Assembly: GCA_963769715.1 (NCBI GenBank)
Contig: CAVYNE010000006.1
Location: 1 to 64,000 of the forward strand
Length of the DNA: 64,000 bases
From: Palsa-504 sp963769715
Lineage (GTDB): Bacteria > Actinomycetota > Actinomycetes > Streptosporangiales > Streptosporangiaceae
Reading direction: 5' to 3'
Every line of letters starts with the position of its first letter. Within the stretch, counting starts at the first letter, position 1. Position numbers and translations under genes: made by a program. Positions 44,249 through 53,364 of the stretch are shown here, piece after piece. A model generated the notes under the pieces. The model was not told where the DNA came from and did not search any database. It was given only the letters and a program-made list of their open reading frames with translations.

Positions 44249-44965
44249 ATGAACAACTCTAGCGGAGTCGGCGTCCTGGACAAGACGGTTTCCGTGCTGT
44301 CGGCGCTGGAGAGCGGCCCGGCCTCACTAGCGCAACTGGTCAAGGCGACCGGCCTGGCGCGGCCGACCGCGCACCGGATCGCGGTGGCGCTGGAGAGCCA
44401 CCGGATGCTGGCCCGCGACGCGCAGGGCCGGTTCGTGCTCGGCCCGAGAATCGGCGAGCTGGCCGCCGCGGCCGGCGAGGACCGGCTGCTCGCGATCGCG
44501 CAGCCCATCTTGACCCAGCTCAGGGACATCACCGGGGAAAGCGCCCAGCTGTACCGGCCGCACGCCGACACGCGCATCTGCGTGGCCGCGGCCGAGCGGG
44601 CGAGCGGGCTCCGGGATACCGTGCCGGTCGGCGCCGCGCTGCCGATGACGGCCGGCTCGGCCGCCCAGGTCCTGCTCGCCTGGGAGGAAGGCGGGCGCAT
44701 GCACCGCGGGCTGCGCGGCGCCAAGTTCACCGCGACCACGCTGGCCCAGGTCCGCAGGCGCGGCTGGGCCGCCACCGCGGCCGAGCGCGAGCCCGGCGTC
44801 GCATCGGTGTCCGCCCCGGTGCGCGGGCCCGGGGGCCGGGTCCTGGCCGCCGTCTCGGTGTCCGGCCCGATCGAGCGGCTGACCAGGTCGCCGGGGCGGA
44901 TGCACGCCACGGCCGTGGCGGCGGCCGGGGAGAAGATCAGCACGCTGTTGCGCGCCGAGACCTAG
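44249..44965 (+). CDS. ndgR: IclR-family regulator of leucine/amino acid metabolism (NdgR/LtbR type)
   Basis: This 238-residue IclR regulator has an N-terminal winged helix (GVGVLDKTVSVLSALESGP, LVKATGLARPTAHRIAVALE) and a C-terminal effector domain (QLYRPHADTRICVAAAERAS, RDTVPVGAALPMTAGSAAQV). NdgR orthologues stand divergent to leuCD in actinobacteria and repress it together with other amino acid genes. ATG 44249 starts at the conserved MNNSSGVGVLDK; an ATG at 44213 would cover the operator. Confidence 0.93.
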   Translation: MNNSSGVGVLDKTVSVLSALESGPASLAQLVKATGLARPTAHRIAVALESHRMLARDAQGRFVLGPRIGELAAAAGEDRLLAIAQPILTQLRDITGESAQLYRPHADTRICVAAAERASGLRDTVPVGAALPMTAGSAAQVLLAWEEGGRMHRGLRGAKFTATTLAQVRRRGWAATAAEREPGVASVSAPVRGPGGRVLAAVSVSGPIERLTRSPGRMHATAVAAAGEKISTLLRAET

Positions 44966-45156
44966 CCGTAGGCCGGTAACCTGCGGGTAGCTGGAGGTTG
45001 TAGTTTCCAGGCTGGGGCCCCGGCGGATACAAGGGACTTAAGGCCCGGCGGGTCTACGGCGCAAGACCCTTACCTGCCTGGCCACGATGGAGATGAATAT
45101 AGTTAGATGATTCCGGCGGAACCCGCAGGACCAGGAAGGAATACGAGGTCGCGCGT

Positions 45157-46341
45157 ATGAAGGCAGCTGTCGTCAAGGAAACCTCGCCGGGCGAGCGCCG
45201 CGTGGCCCTGGTGCCGGAGGCGATCAGCAGGCTGAGTCCGGCCGGGATCGACGTGCTGGTGGAGAGCGGGGCGGGCGACGCCGCCTGGCTGTCCGACGCG
45301 GCCTACGCCGACGCGGGCGCCTCGATCGTCAGCGCCGACGAGATCTACCGGACCGCCGACGTGATCCTGACGGTGACCAAGCCCACGGCCGCCGCGGTGA
45401 GCAAGCTCAGGCCGGGCCAGGCCGTGATCGGCATGCTGGCCCCGCTGACCGATCCCGAGCTGGCCGCTACGCTGGCCGCCCGGGGAGTGACCGCGATCAG
45501 CCTGGACGGGCTGCCGCGCACGCTGTCCCGGGCGCAGCCGATGGACGCGCTCAGCTCCCAGTCGAACGTGGCCGGCTACAAGGCCGCCCTGGTCGCCGCG
45601 GCCACGTTCGGCAGGTTCTTCCCGATGCTGATCACGGCGGCGGGGACCGCCCGGCCCGCCAAGGTGCTGGTGCTCGGCGCCGGCGTGGCCGGCTTGCAGG
45701 CGATCGGCACCGCGAGGCGCCTCGGCGCGGTGGTAAGCGGCTACGACGTCAGGCCCGCCTCGAAAGGCGAGGTGGAGTCGCTCGGGGCCACGTTCATCGA
45801 GCTGACCTCCGTCGAAGCGGGGGCCGGTGAGGGCGGTTACGCCCGCGAGTTGACCGCCGAAGAGCGCCAGGCTCAGCAGGAGGAGCTGACCGGCCATATC
45901 GCCAGGCACGACGTGGTGATCACGACCGCGCAGGTGCCCGGCCGCAGGCCGCCGCTGCTGGTGACCGAGGACGCGCTCAAGGCGATGTCCCCCGGGTCCG
46001 TCATCGTGGATATGGGCGCCAGTGCGCTCGGCGGCAACGTGACCGGATCCAGGCCCGGCGAGACGGTCGTCACCGGAAACGGGGTCACGATCGTGGGCGC
46101 GGACAACCTGCCCGCCACCGTGCCGACGGCGGCCTCGAACGCCTACTCGCGGAACATCTCCGCACTGCTCCTGCACATGACGAAGGACGGCGCGCTGGCC
46201 ATCGATACCAGCGACGAAATCCAGGCCGGCGTGGTGATCACACATGACGGCAAGGTCGTGCACGAGGCGGTGGCCCGTCTGCTGCCCGCAGAAACGCTCA
46301 CCAAGGGAGGCGTCACCGATGTCAGCGGCACTACTGACTGA
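45157..46341 (+). CDS. pntAA: NAD(P) transhydrogenase subunit alpha part 1 (PntAA)
   Basis: The soluble NAD(H)-binding domain I of the proton-translocating transhydrogenase. The 394-residue protein has MKAAVVKETSPGERRVALVP, VNGYK-like SNVAGYKAALVAA, the Rossmann motif KVLVLGAGVAGLQAIGTAR and GATFIEL. The split into three genes (alpha1, alpha2, beta) is the Rhodospirillum/actinobacterial arrangement. A TATAGT hexamer at 45098-45103 may be the -10 box, but no good -35 is seen. The 3' end overlaps pntAB. Confidence 0.96.
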   Translation: MKAAVVKETSPGERRVALVPEAISRLSPAGIDVLVESGAGDAAWLSDAAYADAGASIVSADEIYRTADVILTVTKPTAAAVSKLRPGQAVIGMLAPLTDPELAATLAARGVTAISLDGLPRTLSRAQPMDALSSQSNVAGYKAALVAAATFGRFFPMLITAAGTARPAKVLVLGAGVAGLQAIGTARRLGAVVSGYDVRPASKGEVESLGATFIELTSVEAGAGEGGYARELTAEERQAQQEELTGHIARHDVVITTAQVPGRRPPLLVTEDALKAMSPGSVIVDMGASALGGNVTGSRPGETVVTGNGVTIVGADNLPATVPTAASNAYSRNISALLLHMTKDGALAIDTSDEIQAGVVITHDGKVVHEAVARLLPAETLTKGGVTDVSGTTD

Positions 46342-46702
46342 CCTGACCATCTTCATCCTCGCGCTGCTCGTCGGCATCGAGGTCATCGGGAAGGTCCCGG
46401 CCACACTGCACACGCCGCTGATGTCGGCGACCAACGCCATCCACGGCATTGTCCTGGTCGGCGCCCTGCTGATCGGGCTGACGGCGCATACCGCGGTCGG
46501 CTACATCCTCGGCTTCGTGGCCGCCGTCTTCGCCGGCGCGAACGTCGTGGGCGGGTACGTGGTGACCGGGCGGATGCTGAAGATGTTCCGTAAGAAGGCC
46601 CCGGCACCGGAGATCAGCCAGGAAAGCGTGGAAGCGCTGAATGGTCACAAGGGCATCCGGGGGCTGGCCGGCAAGATAGGCATAGGCCGGGCCCAGTCAT
46701 GA
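46319..46702 (+). CDS. pntAB: NAD(P) transhydrogenase subunit alpha part 2 (PntAB)
   Basis: A 127-residue membrane subunit with an N-terminal hydrophobic segment (LLTDLTIFILALLVGIEVIG) and two more helices (IHGIVLVGALLIGL; VGYILGFVAAVFAGANVVGG) followed by VTGRMLKMFRKK. ATG 46319 lies inside the pntAA end, 23 bp before its stop; a longer frame from 46244 is out of family. It overlaps pntB by 4 nt. Confidence 0.95.
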   Translation: MSAALLTDLTIFILALLVGIEVIGKVPATLHTPLMSATNAIHGIVLVGALLIGLTAHTAVGYILGFVAAVFAGANVVGGYVVTGRMLKMFRKKAPAPEISQESVEALNGHKGIRGLAGKIGIGRAQS

Positions 46703-48126
46703 CCGGATTCACTGCCCACGTCGGATTCGCCGGATGGATCCAGCTCGTCTATGTGCTGGCGGCAGCGTTGTTCGTGGTCGGCCTGCACCAGATGAACAGC
46801 CCGGCCACGGCGCGGCGCGGCAACCAGGTGTCGATGGCCGGCATGATCATCGCGGGCATCGCCACGCTCGTCCTGCTGATCCACGAGGGCACGGTCACCA
46901 CGACCGGCTGGATCGTGCTGCTCGCCGGGGCGCTGATCGGCTCCGCGGTAGGCCTGTACGCGGCGCGGACGATCCAGATGACGGCGATGCCGCAGCTGGT
47001 GTCGGCGTTCAACGCGGTCGGCGGCGGCGCCGCCGCGCTGGTGGCGATCTACGGCTACTACGACGCCGAGTCCAGGGGCGCCGTTCTGGGCACGACCTCG
47101 GTGTTCAGCGTGCTGGACGTGCTCATCGGCTCGGTCACGTTCTCCGGGTCGATCATCGCCGCCGGAAAGCTGCAGGGCTTCATCCCCGGACAGCCGATCA
47201 CCTTCAAGGGCGGCCGCGTACTCAACATCGCGCTCGCCGTCGTGGCTCTTGGCTCCGGCGCGTACATGTTCAGTACTCCCAGCCTCCCGGCGCTGCTGAT
47301 CCTGGTGCTCGCCTCGCTGGGCTTCGGGGTGATGATGGTGCTGCCGATCGGCGGCGCGGACATGCCGGTGGTGATCTCGCTGCTGAACGCGTTCACCGGC
47401 ACCGCGGTCGCGATGGCCGGCTTCGTCATCCAGAACTGGGCCCTGATCGTGGCCGGCGCCCTGGTGGGCGCCTCAGGAAGCATCCTGACCAAGCTGATGG
47501 CCGACGCGATGAACCGGTCGCTGGTCAACATCATCATCGGCGGGTTCGGTACTGGGGACAGCGCCGTCGCCATCGGCGGGCCGGTAGATGCCCAGGTCCG
47601 CTCGATTGCCGCCGACGACGCGGCGATCCAGCTCGCGTACGCGTCTAAGGTAATCATCGTGCCCGGCTACGGCCTGGCGGCCGCCCAGGCCCAGCACGGC
47701 GTGGCCGAGCTGGGCAAGATCCTGGAGGAGCGCGGCATCGAGGTCAGCTACGCGATCCACCCGGTGGCGGGCCGGATGCCCGGCCACATGAACGTCCTGC
47801 TGGCCGAGGCGAACGTGCCGTACCCGCAGCTGGTGGAGATGGACGACATCAACTCGGAGTTCGCCCGCGCCGACGTGGCCCTGGTCATCGGCGCGAACGA
47901 CGTGACCAACCCGGCGGCCCGCCGCCCGGGAAATGAGATCTCCGGTATGCCGATCCTGGACGTGGACCAGGCCAAGTCCATCATCGTGATCAAGCGCTCG
48001 ATGGGACACGGCTACGCCGGCCTGGAAAACGAGCTGTACTTCGATCCCAAGACCAGCATGTACTTCGCCGACGCCAAAAAGGCGATGACCGAGCTGACCT
48101 CGGCCGTCAAGACCCTAGTCGCCTGA
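46699..48126 (+). CDS. pntB: NAD(P) transhydrogenase subunit beta (PntB)
   Basis: The membrane domain II plus NADP(H)-binding domain III. The 475-residue protein has about nine membrane helices, the channel motif MPVVISLLNAFTGTAVAMAGF, then the soluble domain with GYGLAAAQAQHGVAEL, HPVAGRMPGHMNVLLAEANV, VIGANDVTNPAARRPG and GYAGLENELYF. The ATG overlaps pntAB. The complex couples proton entry to NADPH formation. Confidence 0.97.
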   Translation: MTGFTAHVGFAGWIQLVYVLAAALFVVGLHQMNSPATARRGNQVSMAGMIIAGIATLVLLIHEGTVTTTGWIVLLAGALIGSAVGLYAARTIQMTAMPQLVSAFNAVGGGAAALVAIYGYYDAESRGAVLGTTSVFSVLDVLIGSVTFSGSIIAAGKLQGFIPGQPITFKGGRVLNIALAVVALGSGAYMFSTPSLPALLILVLASLGFGVMMVLPIGGADMPVVISLLNAFTGTAVAMAGFVIQNWALIVAGALVGASGSILTKLMADAMNRSLVNIIIGGFGTGDSAVAIGGPVDAQVRSIAADDAAIQLAYASKVIIVPGYGLAAAQAQHGVAELGKILEERGIEVSYAIHPVAGRMPGHMNVLLAEANVPYPQLVEMDDINSEFARADVALVIGANDVTNPAARRPGNEISGMPILDVDQAKSIIVIKRSMGHGYAGLENELYFDPKTSMYFADAKKAMTELTSAVKTLVA

Positions 48127-48457
48127 CCCGCCGGAGAGTATGGGGCCAGCGGGTCTGGGGGGATGGAGGGCCAGGGGTACGGCTCGGCTGGCCCCGCCAG
48201 GTCAGGCTTCCCCCCGCCAGGGGGGCCAGGGGGTCCTGGGGATGGAGGGCCAGGGGTACGGCTCGGCTGACCCCCGCCAGGCCGGGCTTCCCCCCCGCCA
48301 GGGGGGCCAGGGGGGTCCTGGGGGGATGGAATCCCCCCAGTGGGGGGTCCGGGGGCGGATGAAATCCCCCCTGGAGCGGGGGGTTCCGGGGGGTCGTCCC
48401 CCCGACCAGCACTGTACTGTTCGGGAAAGATCGTTTCCTTGCAGATCGGAGGGCCTC
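48127..48457. repeat. G-tract repeat block between pntB and trpB
   Basis: 331 bp of G-rich repeats. Two similar units (about 48160-48235 and 48240-48310, each with ggatggagggccaggggtac) are followed by palindrome CTGGGGGGAT-gga-ATCCCCCCAG (about 48316-48338) and a copy resembling 10340-10377 (cggggggttccggggggtcg and the following C-tract, to 48409). The open frame through this block (from 48140) is not considered coding. The trpB ribosome site GGAGGG follows at 48448-48453. Confidence 0.85.
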
Positions 48458-49837
48458 GTGGCCGAGCGCACCAAGATCACCCTGGATGAGTCCGAGATCC
48501 CCCGCCAGTGGTACAACGTGATCCCCGACCTGCCCGCGCCGCCGCCCCCGCCGCTGCACCCGGGGACGCTCCAGCCGGTGGGCCCGCAGGACCTCGCGCC
48601 GCTGTTCCCGATGGAGCTCATCCGCCAGGAAGTCGCCACCGACTCCTACATCGACATCCCGGCCGACGTGCTCGACGTCTACCGGCTGTGGCGGCCCACG
48701 CCGCTGTACCGCGCGCACCGGCTGGAAAAGGCGCTGAACACCCCCGCGCGCATCTACTACAAGTACGAGGGCGTGTCCCCGGCCGGGTCGCACAAGCCGA
48801 ACACCGCGGTCCCGCAGGCGTACTACAACGCGGCCGAGGGCACCAAGCGGCTCACCACCGAGACCGGCGCCGGCCAGTGGGGCAGCGCGCTGGCCTTCGC
48901 CTGCGCCCAGTACGGCATCGACTGCGAGATCTGGATGGTCCGCGCCTCCTACGACCAGAAGCCGTACCGCCGCACGATGATGGAGACCTGGGGCGCCACC
49001 GTGCACGCCAGCCCGTCCCGGGCCACCAAGGCCGGCGCGGACATACTCGCCGCCCACCCGGACTCGCCGGGCAGCCTGGGCATCGCGATCAGCGAGGCGG
49101 TCGAGGCGGCCGGGGGCGGTGCTGGCGGTCAAGGGGCCGACACCAGGTACGCGCTCGGCAGCGTGCTCAACCACGTGCTGATGCACCAGACCGTGATCGG
49201 CGAGGAGGCGCTCAAGCAGTTCGCCGCGTTCGGCGAGTCCATGCCGGACCTGATCGTCGGCTGCACCGGCGGCGGATCCAACTTCGCCGGCCTGTTCCTG
49301 CCGTTCCTGCGGGAGAAGCTGGCCGGCCGGGGCGATCCGGTCTTCCGCGCGGTCGAGCCGACGGCCGCCCCGTCGTTTACCCGCGGGCGGTACGCGTACG
49401 ACTTCGGCGACACGGCCGGTTTCACCCCGCTGCTGAAGATGCACACGCTCGGTCACGACTTCATCCCGGACCCGGTGCACGCGGGCGGGCTGCGCTACCA
49501 CGGCATGTCGCCGCTGCTCTCACACGTCTACGAACTCGGCCTGTTCGAGGCGGTCGCCAAGCCGCAGCGGGAGTGCTTCGCGGCCGCGGTGACCTTCGCC
49601 CGGGCGGAGGGGATCATCCCGGCCCCGGAACCGTCGCACGCGCTCGCGGCCGTCGTCGAGGAGGCCAAGCGCTGCACCCAGTCGGGCGAGTCCAAGGTGA
49701 TCCTGACCGCGCTGTGCGGCCACGGCCACTTCGACATGGCCGCCTACGAGCGCTACCTATCCGGCGAGATGGTCGACTACGACCTATCCCAGCAGCGCAT
49801 CGACGAGGCTCTGGCCAGTCTTCCCGCCGTGAGTTAA
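48458..49837 (+). CDS. trpB: Tryptophan synthase beta chain, TrpB2-like
   Basis: A PLP enzyme condensing indole with serine. The 459-residue length and N-terminus (MAERTKITLDESEIPRQWYN, read from GTG) are of the TrpB2 type rather than the TrpB1 in trp operons. Visible are the PLP Lys in SPAGSHKPNTAVPQAYY, TETGAGQWGSALAFACAQYG, the phosphate-binding IVGCTGGGSNFAGLFLPF and LTALCGHGHFDM. GTG 48458 follows GGAGGG. No trpA is next to it, consistent with TrpB2 acting alone as an indole-salvage enzyme. It converges on DAHP synthase. Confidence 0.95.
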   Translation: MAERTKITLDESEIPRQWYNVIPDLPAPPPPPLHPGTLQPVGPQDLAPLFPMELIRQEVATDSYIDIPADVLDVYRLWRPTPLYRAHRLEKALNTPARIYYKYEGVSPAGSHKPNTAVPQAYYNAAEGTKRLTTETGAGQWGSALAFACAQYGIDCEIWMVRASYDQKPYRRTMMETWGATVHASPSRATKAGADILAAHPDSPGSLGIAISEAVEAAGGGAGGQGADTRYALGSVLNHVLMHQTVIGEEALKQFAAFGESMPDLIVGCTGGGSNFAGLFLPFLREKLAGRGDPVFRAVEPTAAPSFTRGRYAYDFGDTAGFTPLLKMHTLGHDFIPDPVHAGGLRYHGMSPLLSHVYELGLFEAVAKPQRECFAAAVTFARAEGIIPAPEPSHALAAVVEEAKRCTQSGESKVILTALCGHGHFDMAAYERYLSGEMVDYDLSQQRIDEALASLPAVS

Positions 49838-49908
49838 CCCGCCGCGGCCATGATCATGTGCCGGAGGGCCCGGAAATCGGCAGGAAAATGGCACCCTTCG
49901 GCCCGCGA

Positions 49909-51003
49909 TCATGGGAGACCGGGGCGAGACACCTGGTCCGTTCGGGATAAAAATTCTCGGCGGGAGCGGACAGCGGCGGCCAGGGTGTCGAGGACCGCGG
50001 CGGTGGTCTCGAAGTCCATGCACGCGTCGGTGACGCTCTGCCCGTAGGTGAGGGTCGCCGGGGGGCCGGGCTCCTGCCTGCCCTCGCGCAGGAAGCTCTC
50101 CAGCATCACACCGGTCAGGCCGTGCTCCCCGGCCGTCACCTGCTCCGCGATCGAGGCGGCCACCACCGGCTGGCGGCGGTGGTCCTTGCCGCTGTTGCCG
50201 TGGCTCGCGTCCACCATCAGCCGGCGCGGCAGCCCGGCCGCCTCGATCAGGTCCAGCGCCTTGGCGGTGTGGCTGGCCTCGTAGTTCGGTCCGGTCCGGC
50301 CGCCGCGCAGGATCACGTGGGTGTCCGGGTTGCCGGCCGTGGTCACCACCGCGGCGACGCCGTGCTCGGTCACGCCGAAGAACGTGTGCCCGGTGGCCGA
50401 CGCCCGGCACGCGTCCACCGCCACCTGGACGTCGCCGTCCGTGCCGTTCTTGAACCCGACCGGCATCGACAGGCCGGAGGCGAGCTGGCGGTGGACCTGG
50501 CTCTCGGTGGTTCGCGCGCCGATGGCGCCCCAGGTCACCGTGTCCGCGATGTACTGCGGCGTGATCGGGTCCAGCCATTCGCAGCCCACCGGCAGGCCGA
50601 GCGAGACGATGTCGAGCAGCAACCGCCGGGCGATGCGCAGGCCGTGGTGCACCTTGTGGCCGCCGTCCATGTCCGGGTCGTTGATCAGGCCCTTCCAGCC
50701 GGTCACGGTCCGCGGCTTCTCGAAGTACACCCGCATCACGATCAGCAGGTCGCCATCGCTGCGCTCGCGGGCCTGAACCAGGCGGCCCGCGTACTCCAGC
50801 GCGGCCTCCGGATCGTGCACCGAGCAGGGCCCGGCGATCACCAGCAGACGGTCATCCGAACCGTCGAGCACGGCACGGATCTCGGTCCGGCTCTGCTCCA
50901 CGGTGGCCGTGGCCTGCTCGCTCAGCGGCAGGTCATAGAGCAGGGCCGCGGGGGAAAACAGCGGCTCGTAGCCGGTGATTCGGGTGTCGCTGGTGCGCGT
51001 CAT
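49909..51003 (-). CDS. aroF: 3-deoxy-7-phosphoheptulonate (DAHP) synthase, AroF/G/H (type I) class
   Basis: The first step of aromatic synthesis (PEP plus erythrose-4-phosphate). The 364-residue protein has GYEPLFSPAALLYDLPL, the motif VIAGPCSVHDPEAALEYA, MRVYFEKPRTVTGWKGLIND, MPVGFKNGTDGDVQVAVDA, ILRGGRTGPNY and MVDASHGNSGKDHRRQP (metal ligands). ATG 51003 follows GGGAGGGAGAGG. The last 10-15 residues (SRTDQVSRPGLP) are encoded by a short element that also forms the end of the arsR gene here. The 5' leader has a possible attenuator. Confidence 0.95.
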   Translation of the reverse strand: MTRTSDTRITGYEPLFSPAALLYDLPLSEQATATVEQSRTEIRAVLDGSDDRLLVIAGPCSVHDPEAALEYAGRLVQARERSDGDLLIVMRVYFEKPRTVTGWKGLINDPDMDGGHKVHHGLRIARRLLLDIVSLGLPVGCEWLDPITPQYIADTVTWGAIGARTTESQVHRQLASGLSMPVGFKNGTDGDVQVAVDACRASATGHTFFGVTEHGVAAVVTTAGNPDTHVILRGGRTGPNYEASHTAKALDLIEAAGLPRRLMVDASHGNSGKDHRRQPVVAASIAEQVTAGEHGLTGVMLESFLREGRQEPGPPATLTYGQSVTDACMDFETTAAVLDTLAAAVRSRREFLSRTDQVSRPGLP

Positions 51004-51045
51004 CGCGCGCCTCTCCCTCCCGGGCGGGCGGCTGCCCGGGCCCCG

Positions 51046-51187
51046 GGAGCCAGCGCACCCCATAGCGATACTGGGCTGTCCGTCGTGTTACTGGCTCCAG
51101 GCGGTGAATAAGCGCAGGCGCGAGCGCCTGGCTCCGCCTGGAGCCAGGGTAAAGCGCCAATACAGCTGTATCACGCGACAGATGCTA
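51046..51187 (-). promoter_or_regulatory. Candidate leader-peptide attenuator upstream of DAHP synthase
   Basis: On the minus strand a TAGCAT (51187-51182) is followed 8 nt later by GTG 51174, opening a 28-codon frame ending TAA at 51088. The peptide VIQLYWRFTLAPGG..., ending LFTAWSQ, has Tyr, two Phe and two Trp. Four mutually complementary segments follow: A CCTGGCTCC (51148-51140), B GGAGCCAGG (51135-51127), C GGAGCCAG (51098-51091, the last codons of the frame) and D CTGGCTCC (51053-51046). A pairs with B or C, and D with C or B, just before the aroF ribosome site. Function is inferred. Confidence 0.4.
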
Positions 51188-51438
51188 CACCCTGCCGCCC
51201 CGCAGGCCACGCGGGCGGCCGCTAGGGGCCGCGGGCCGCGGGCCGCCGGCCGCGGGCGGGGTCATGCGGGCGCCAGCCAGCGAGTTCTGAGCGTAGACAC
51301 ACATTCCGCCTAACTAGTTCTCAGACTGAACGACCATCATGATCGTGCGCGTCAGCATCGCCGTTTTCGGCATGCGCGGAACGCAACGCCCGGGGCCAAG
51401 GCCGGGGCCATCCTTCGACACCAGGGGAGGCAGCTGCC
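51175..51438. other. Intergenic region between aroF leader and the membrane glycosyltransferase-like gene
   Basis: GC-rich sequence without a recognisable gene. It carries the upstream part of the aroF promoter region and, near 51300-51345, an AT-richer patch that may hold the promoter of the plus-strand gene. Confidence 0.5.
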
Positions 51439-53289
51439 TTGGCACGCCTGCTGATCACGCCGGGCACCACGGGCGCTGCCGCGCCGGGCAGCACGGGGCA
51501 GGCGCGAGCCGGCGCGCTGGCCGGGCGCATCGCGCCGGGGCGTGACCGGAGCACCGGGACCGCTGACGACAGGGGCGCGGGGAGGACCGGCGCGGGCCGG
51601 CGGTGGGTCGTCCTGCTGGTGGCAGGCTGGCTATGCCAGGCCGGGCTGCGCGCATGGTTCAGCCGTGTGCAGGTGATGCCGCTGGCCAATCCGGATGAGA
51701 CCGCGTACCTGATCGCGGCGCGGGTGCTCGCGGGCGGGCCCGGCGCGGACCTGTCCGGCTCGACCCTGTACCCGGGCGGCTACCCGCTGCTGATCACGCC
51801 GGTGTACTGGTTCACCAGCAACCCCGCCACCGTCTACCACGCCGTGATGGTGGTCAACGCGGCGATCAGCGCCGCCATAATGCCGCTCGGCTACCTGGCC
51901 TGCCGCAGGCTCGGGCTCGACCGCCCCGTCGCGTACGGCGTGGCCGCGGTCGCCGCCCTGGTACCTGCCGCGTTCTTCTACAGCCAGTACGCGATGACCA
52001 ACGCGGTCTTCCCGGTGATCACCCTGGCCTGGCTGCTGGTCACGCACAGCTGGCTGACCGCCTCCTCCGCCCGGGGCCGGTACGCGGCGGCGGCCGGTTC
52101 GGCGCTGCTGGCCGGATTCGCCTACATGGTCCACTCGCGGGGGCTGGTGATGCTGGTCGGCTACGCCGCCGTCGGGGCGTTCATGCTCTGGCGCCGTCCC
52201 GACCCGAAGACCGCCCGCCGCAGCGTGGCCGTGGCCGCCCTGATCGCGCTGGCCACCGTGGCCGCGGCCTGGAGCCTGAACCGGTACCTCGCCTCGGCCA
52301 TCTATCCGGAGGGCGCCCGCAGCCTATCCGGTCAGCTGGCGACCCGCCTGCACAGCGTGCAGGGCACGATCCGCGTGTTCGAGATGGCGGCCGGCCAGTT
52401 GTGGCGGCTCGTGCTCGACAGCTGGGGCATCGCGGGGATCGGCCTGGTCGCCGCGCTGGTCGTCGTCGCGCACCGCGGCGTCCGGACCGACCTGCGGATC
52501 ATGGCTGGGCTCACGGTGGCGGTCACCGCCGGCATCGCCTACACCGCGCCGGCCGCGCTCCCCTCCGACCAATCGCAGACCTGGGCGTCCGGGCGCTACC
52601 TGGACGGCATGATCATCACGTTCTTCCTGGCCGGCGCGGTGGTGCTGCTACGGGCTAGCCGGCGCCCCCTTCTCGGCGCCGCCGCCTGCACCACGGCCCT
52701 GTTCGTCCTGGCCGCCCTGATCGTGGCCGTCTACGCGGGACCGTCGCTGCCCACGTCCGGGTTCGGGTCAGCGTTCAACTTCGCCGAGCCCGCCGTGCTG
52801 ACCCAGAACTGGACCCAGGCCAGCGTGCTGCTGGCCACGGCGGTGACGCTGGGCCTGCTGGCTTGCTGGCTGGCCTTGGCGTTTGCCGTGCGCCGCTGGC
52901 GGGTCGTCGTCCCGATCTTCGGGGCCTGCGTAGCCGCCGTGAGCCTGGTGGCCGTGACCCAGATGACCAGCCAAGTCTCGCGGGCCGCGACCGCGGCGGC
53001 GAAGGCGGTAAACGTACCGGTGAGCGCCAGCGGGGTGCTGCCGGGCGAGCAGGTCGCCGTCGCCTCCGACGTCGGCTGGCAAGCCTGGGTGCCGCTGGCG
53101 TTCCAGGTTTCCTGGATGGAGCTGGAGGTCTTCAACCCGGCCAGCCTGCCGCCGGCCGGCGTGACCGCGGTGGAGATGCCGTGGCCGGGCGGCCAGCCGG
53201 CGCAGGCCAGCTGGCCGCACGCCCCGGCGGGCTGGCGGGTGGTCGCCGCCAACTCGGCCGGCGGCTGGGTCCTCTGGCGTAAAGCCTGA
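51439..53289 (+). CDS. Polytopic membrane protein, GT-C-fold glycosyltransferase-like
   Basis: The 616-residue protein has about 11-13 hydrophobic segments. After a disordered N-terminus (residues 1-50) and a first helix comes an extracellular loop with NPDETAYLIAARVLAGGPGA, whose acidic pair after helix 1 resembles the catalytic Asp-Glu of GT-C glycosyltransferases (ArnT/PMT-like). A soluble C-terminal domain of about 110 residues follows the last helix. Sugar donor and acceptor are unknown. TTG 51439 is used, with GGGGAGG 9-15 nt upstream. It has no obvious operon partners. Confidence 0.8.
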   Translation: MARLLITPGTTGAAAPGSTGQARAGALAGRIAPGRDRSTGTADDRGAGRTGAGRRWVVLLVAGWLCQAGLRAWFSRVQVMPLANPDETAYLIAARVLAGGPGADLSGSTLYPGGYPLLITPVYWFTSNPATVYHAVMVVNAAISAAIMPLGYLACRRLGLDRPVAYGVAAVAALVPAAFFYSQYAMTNAVFPVITLAWLLVTHSWLTASSARGRYAAAAGSALLAGFAYMVHSRGLVMLVGYAAVGAFMLWRRPDPKTARRSVAVAALIALATVAAAWSLNRYLASAIYPEGARSLSGQLATRLHSVQGTIRVFEMAAGQLWRLVLDSWGIAGIGLVAALVVVAHRGVRTDLRIMAGLTVAVTAGIAYTAPAALPSDQSQTWASGRYLDGMIITFFLAGAVVLLRASRRPLLGAAACTTALFVLAALIVAVYAGPSLPTSGFGSAFNFAEPAVLTQNWTQASVLLATAVTLGLLACWLALAFAVRRWRVVVPIFGACVAAVSLVAVTQMTSQVSRAATAAAKAVNVPVSASGVLPGEQVAVASDVGWQAWVPLAFQVSWMELEVFNPASLPPAGVTAVEMPWPGGQPAQASWPHAPAGWRVVAANSAGGWVLWRKA

Positions 53290-53364
53290 TTTTCCGGCCC
53301 GCTCACGGCGAGAACTAGCATGGCTAGGTAACAATCCGGATTCCGGGATCGGAGGTTGACCAGC

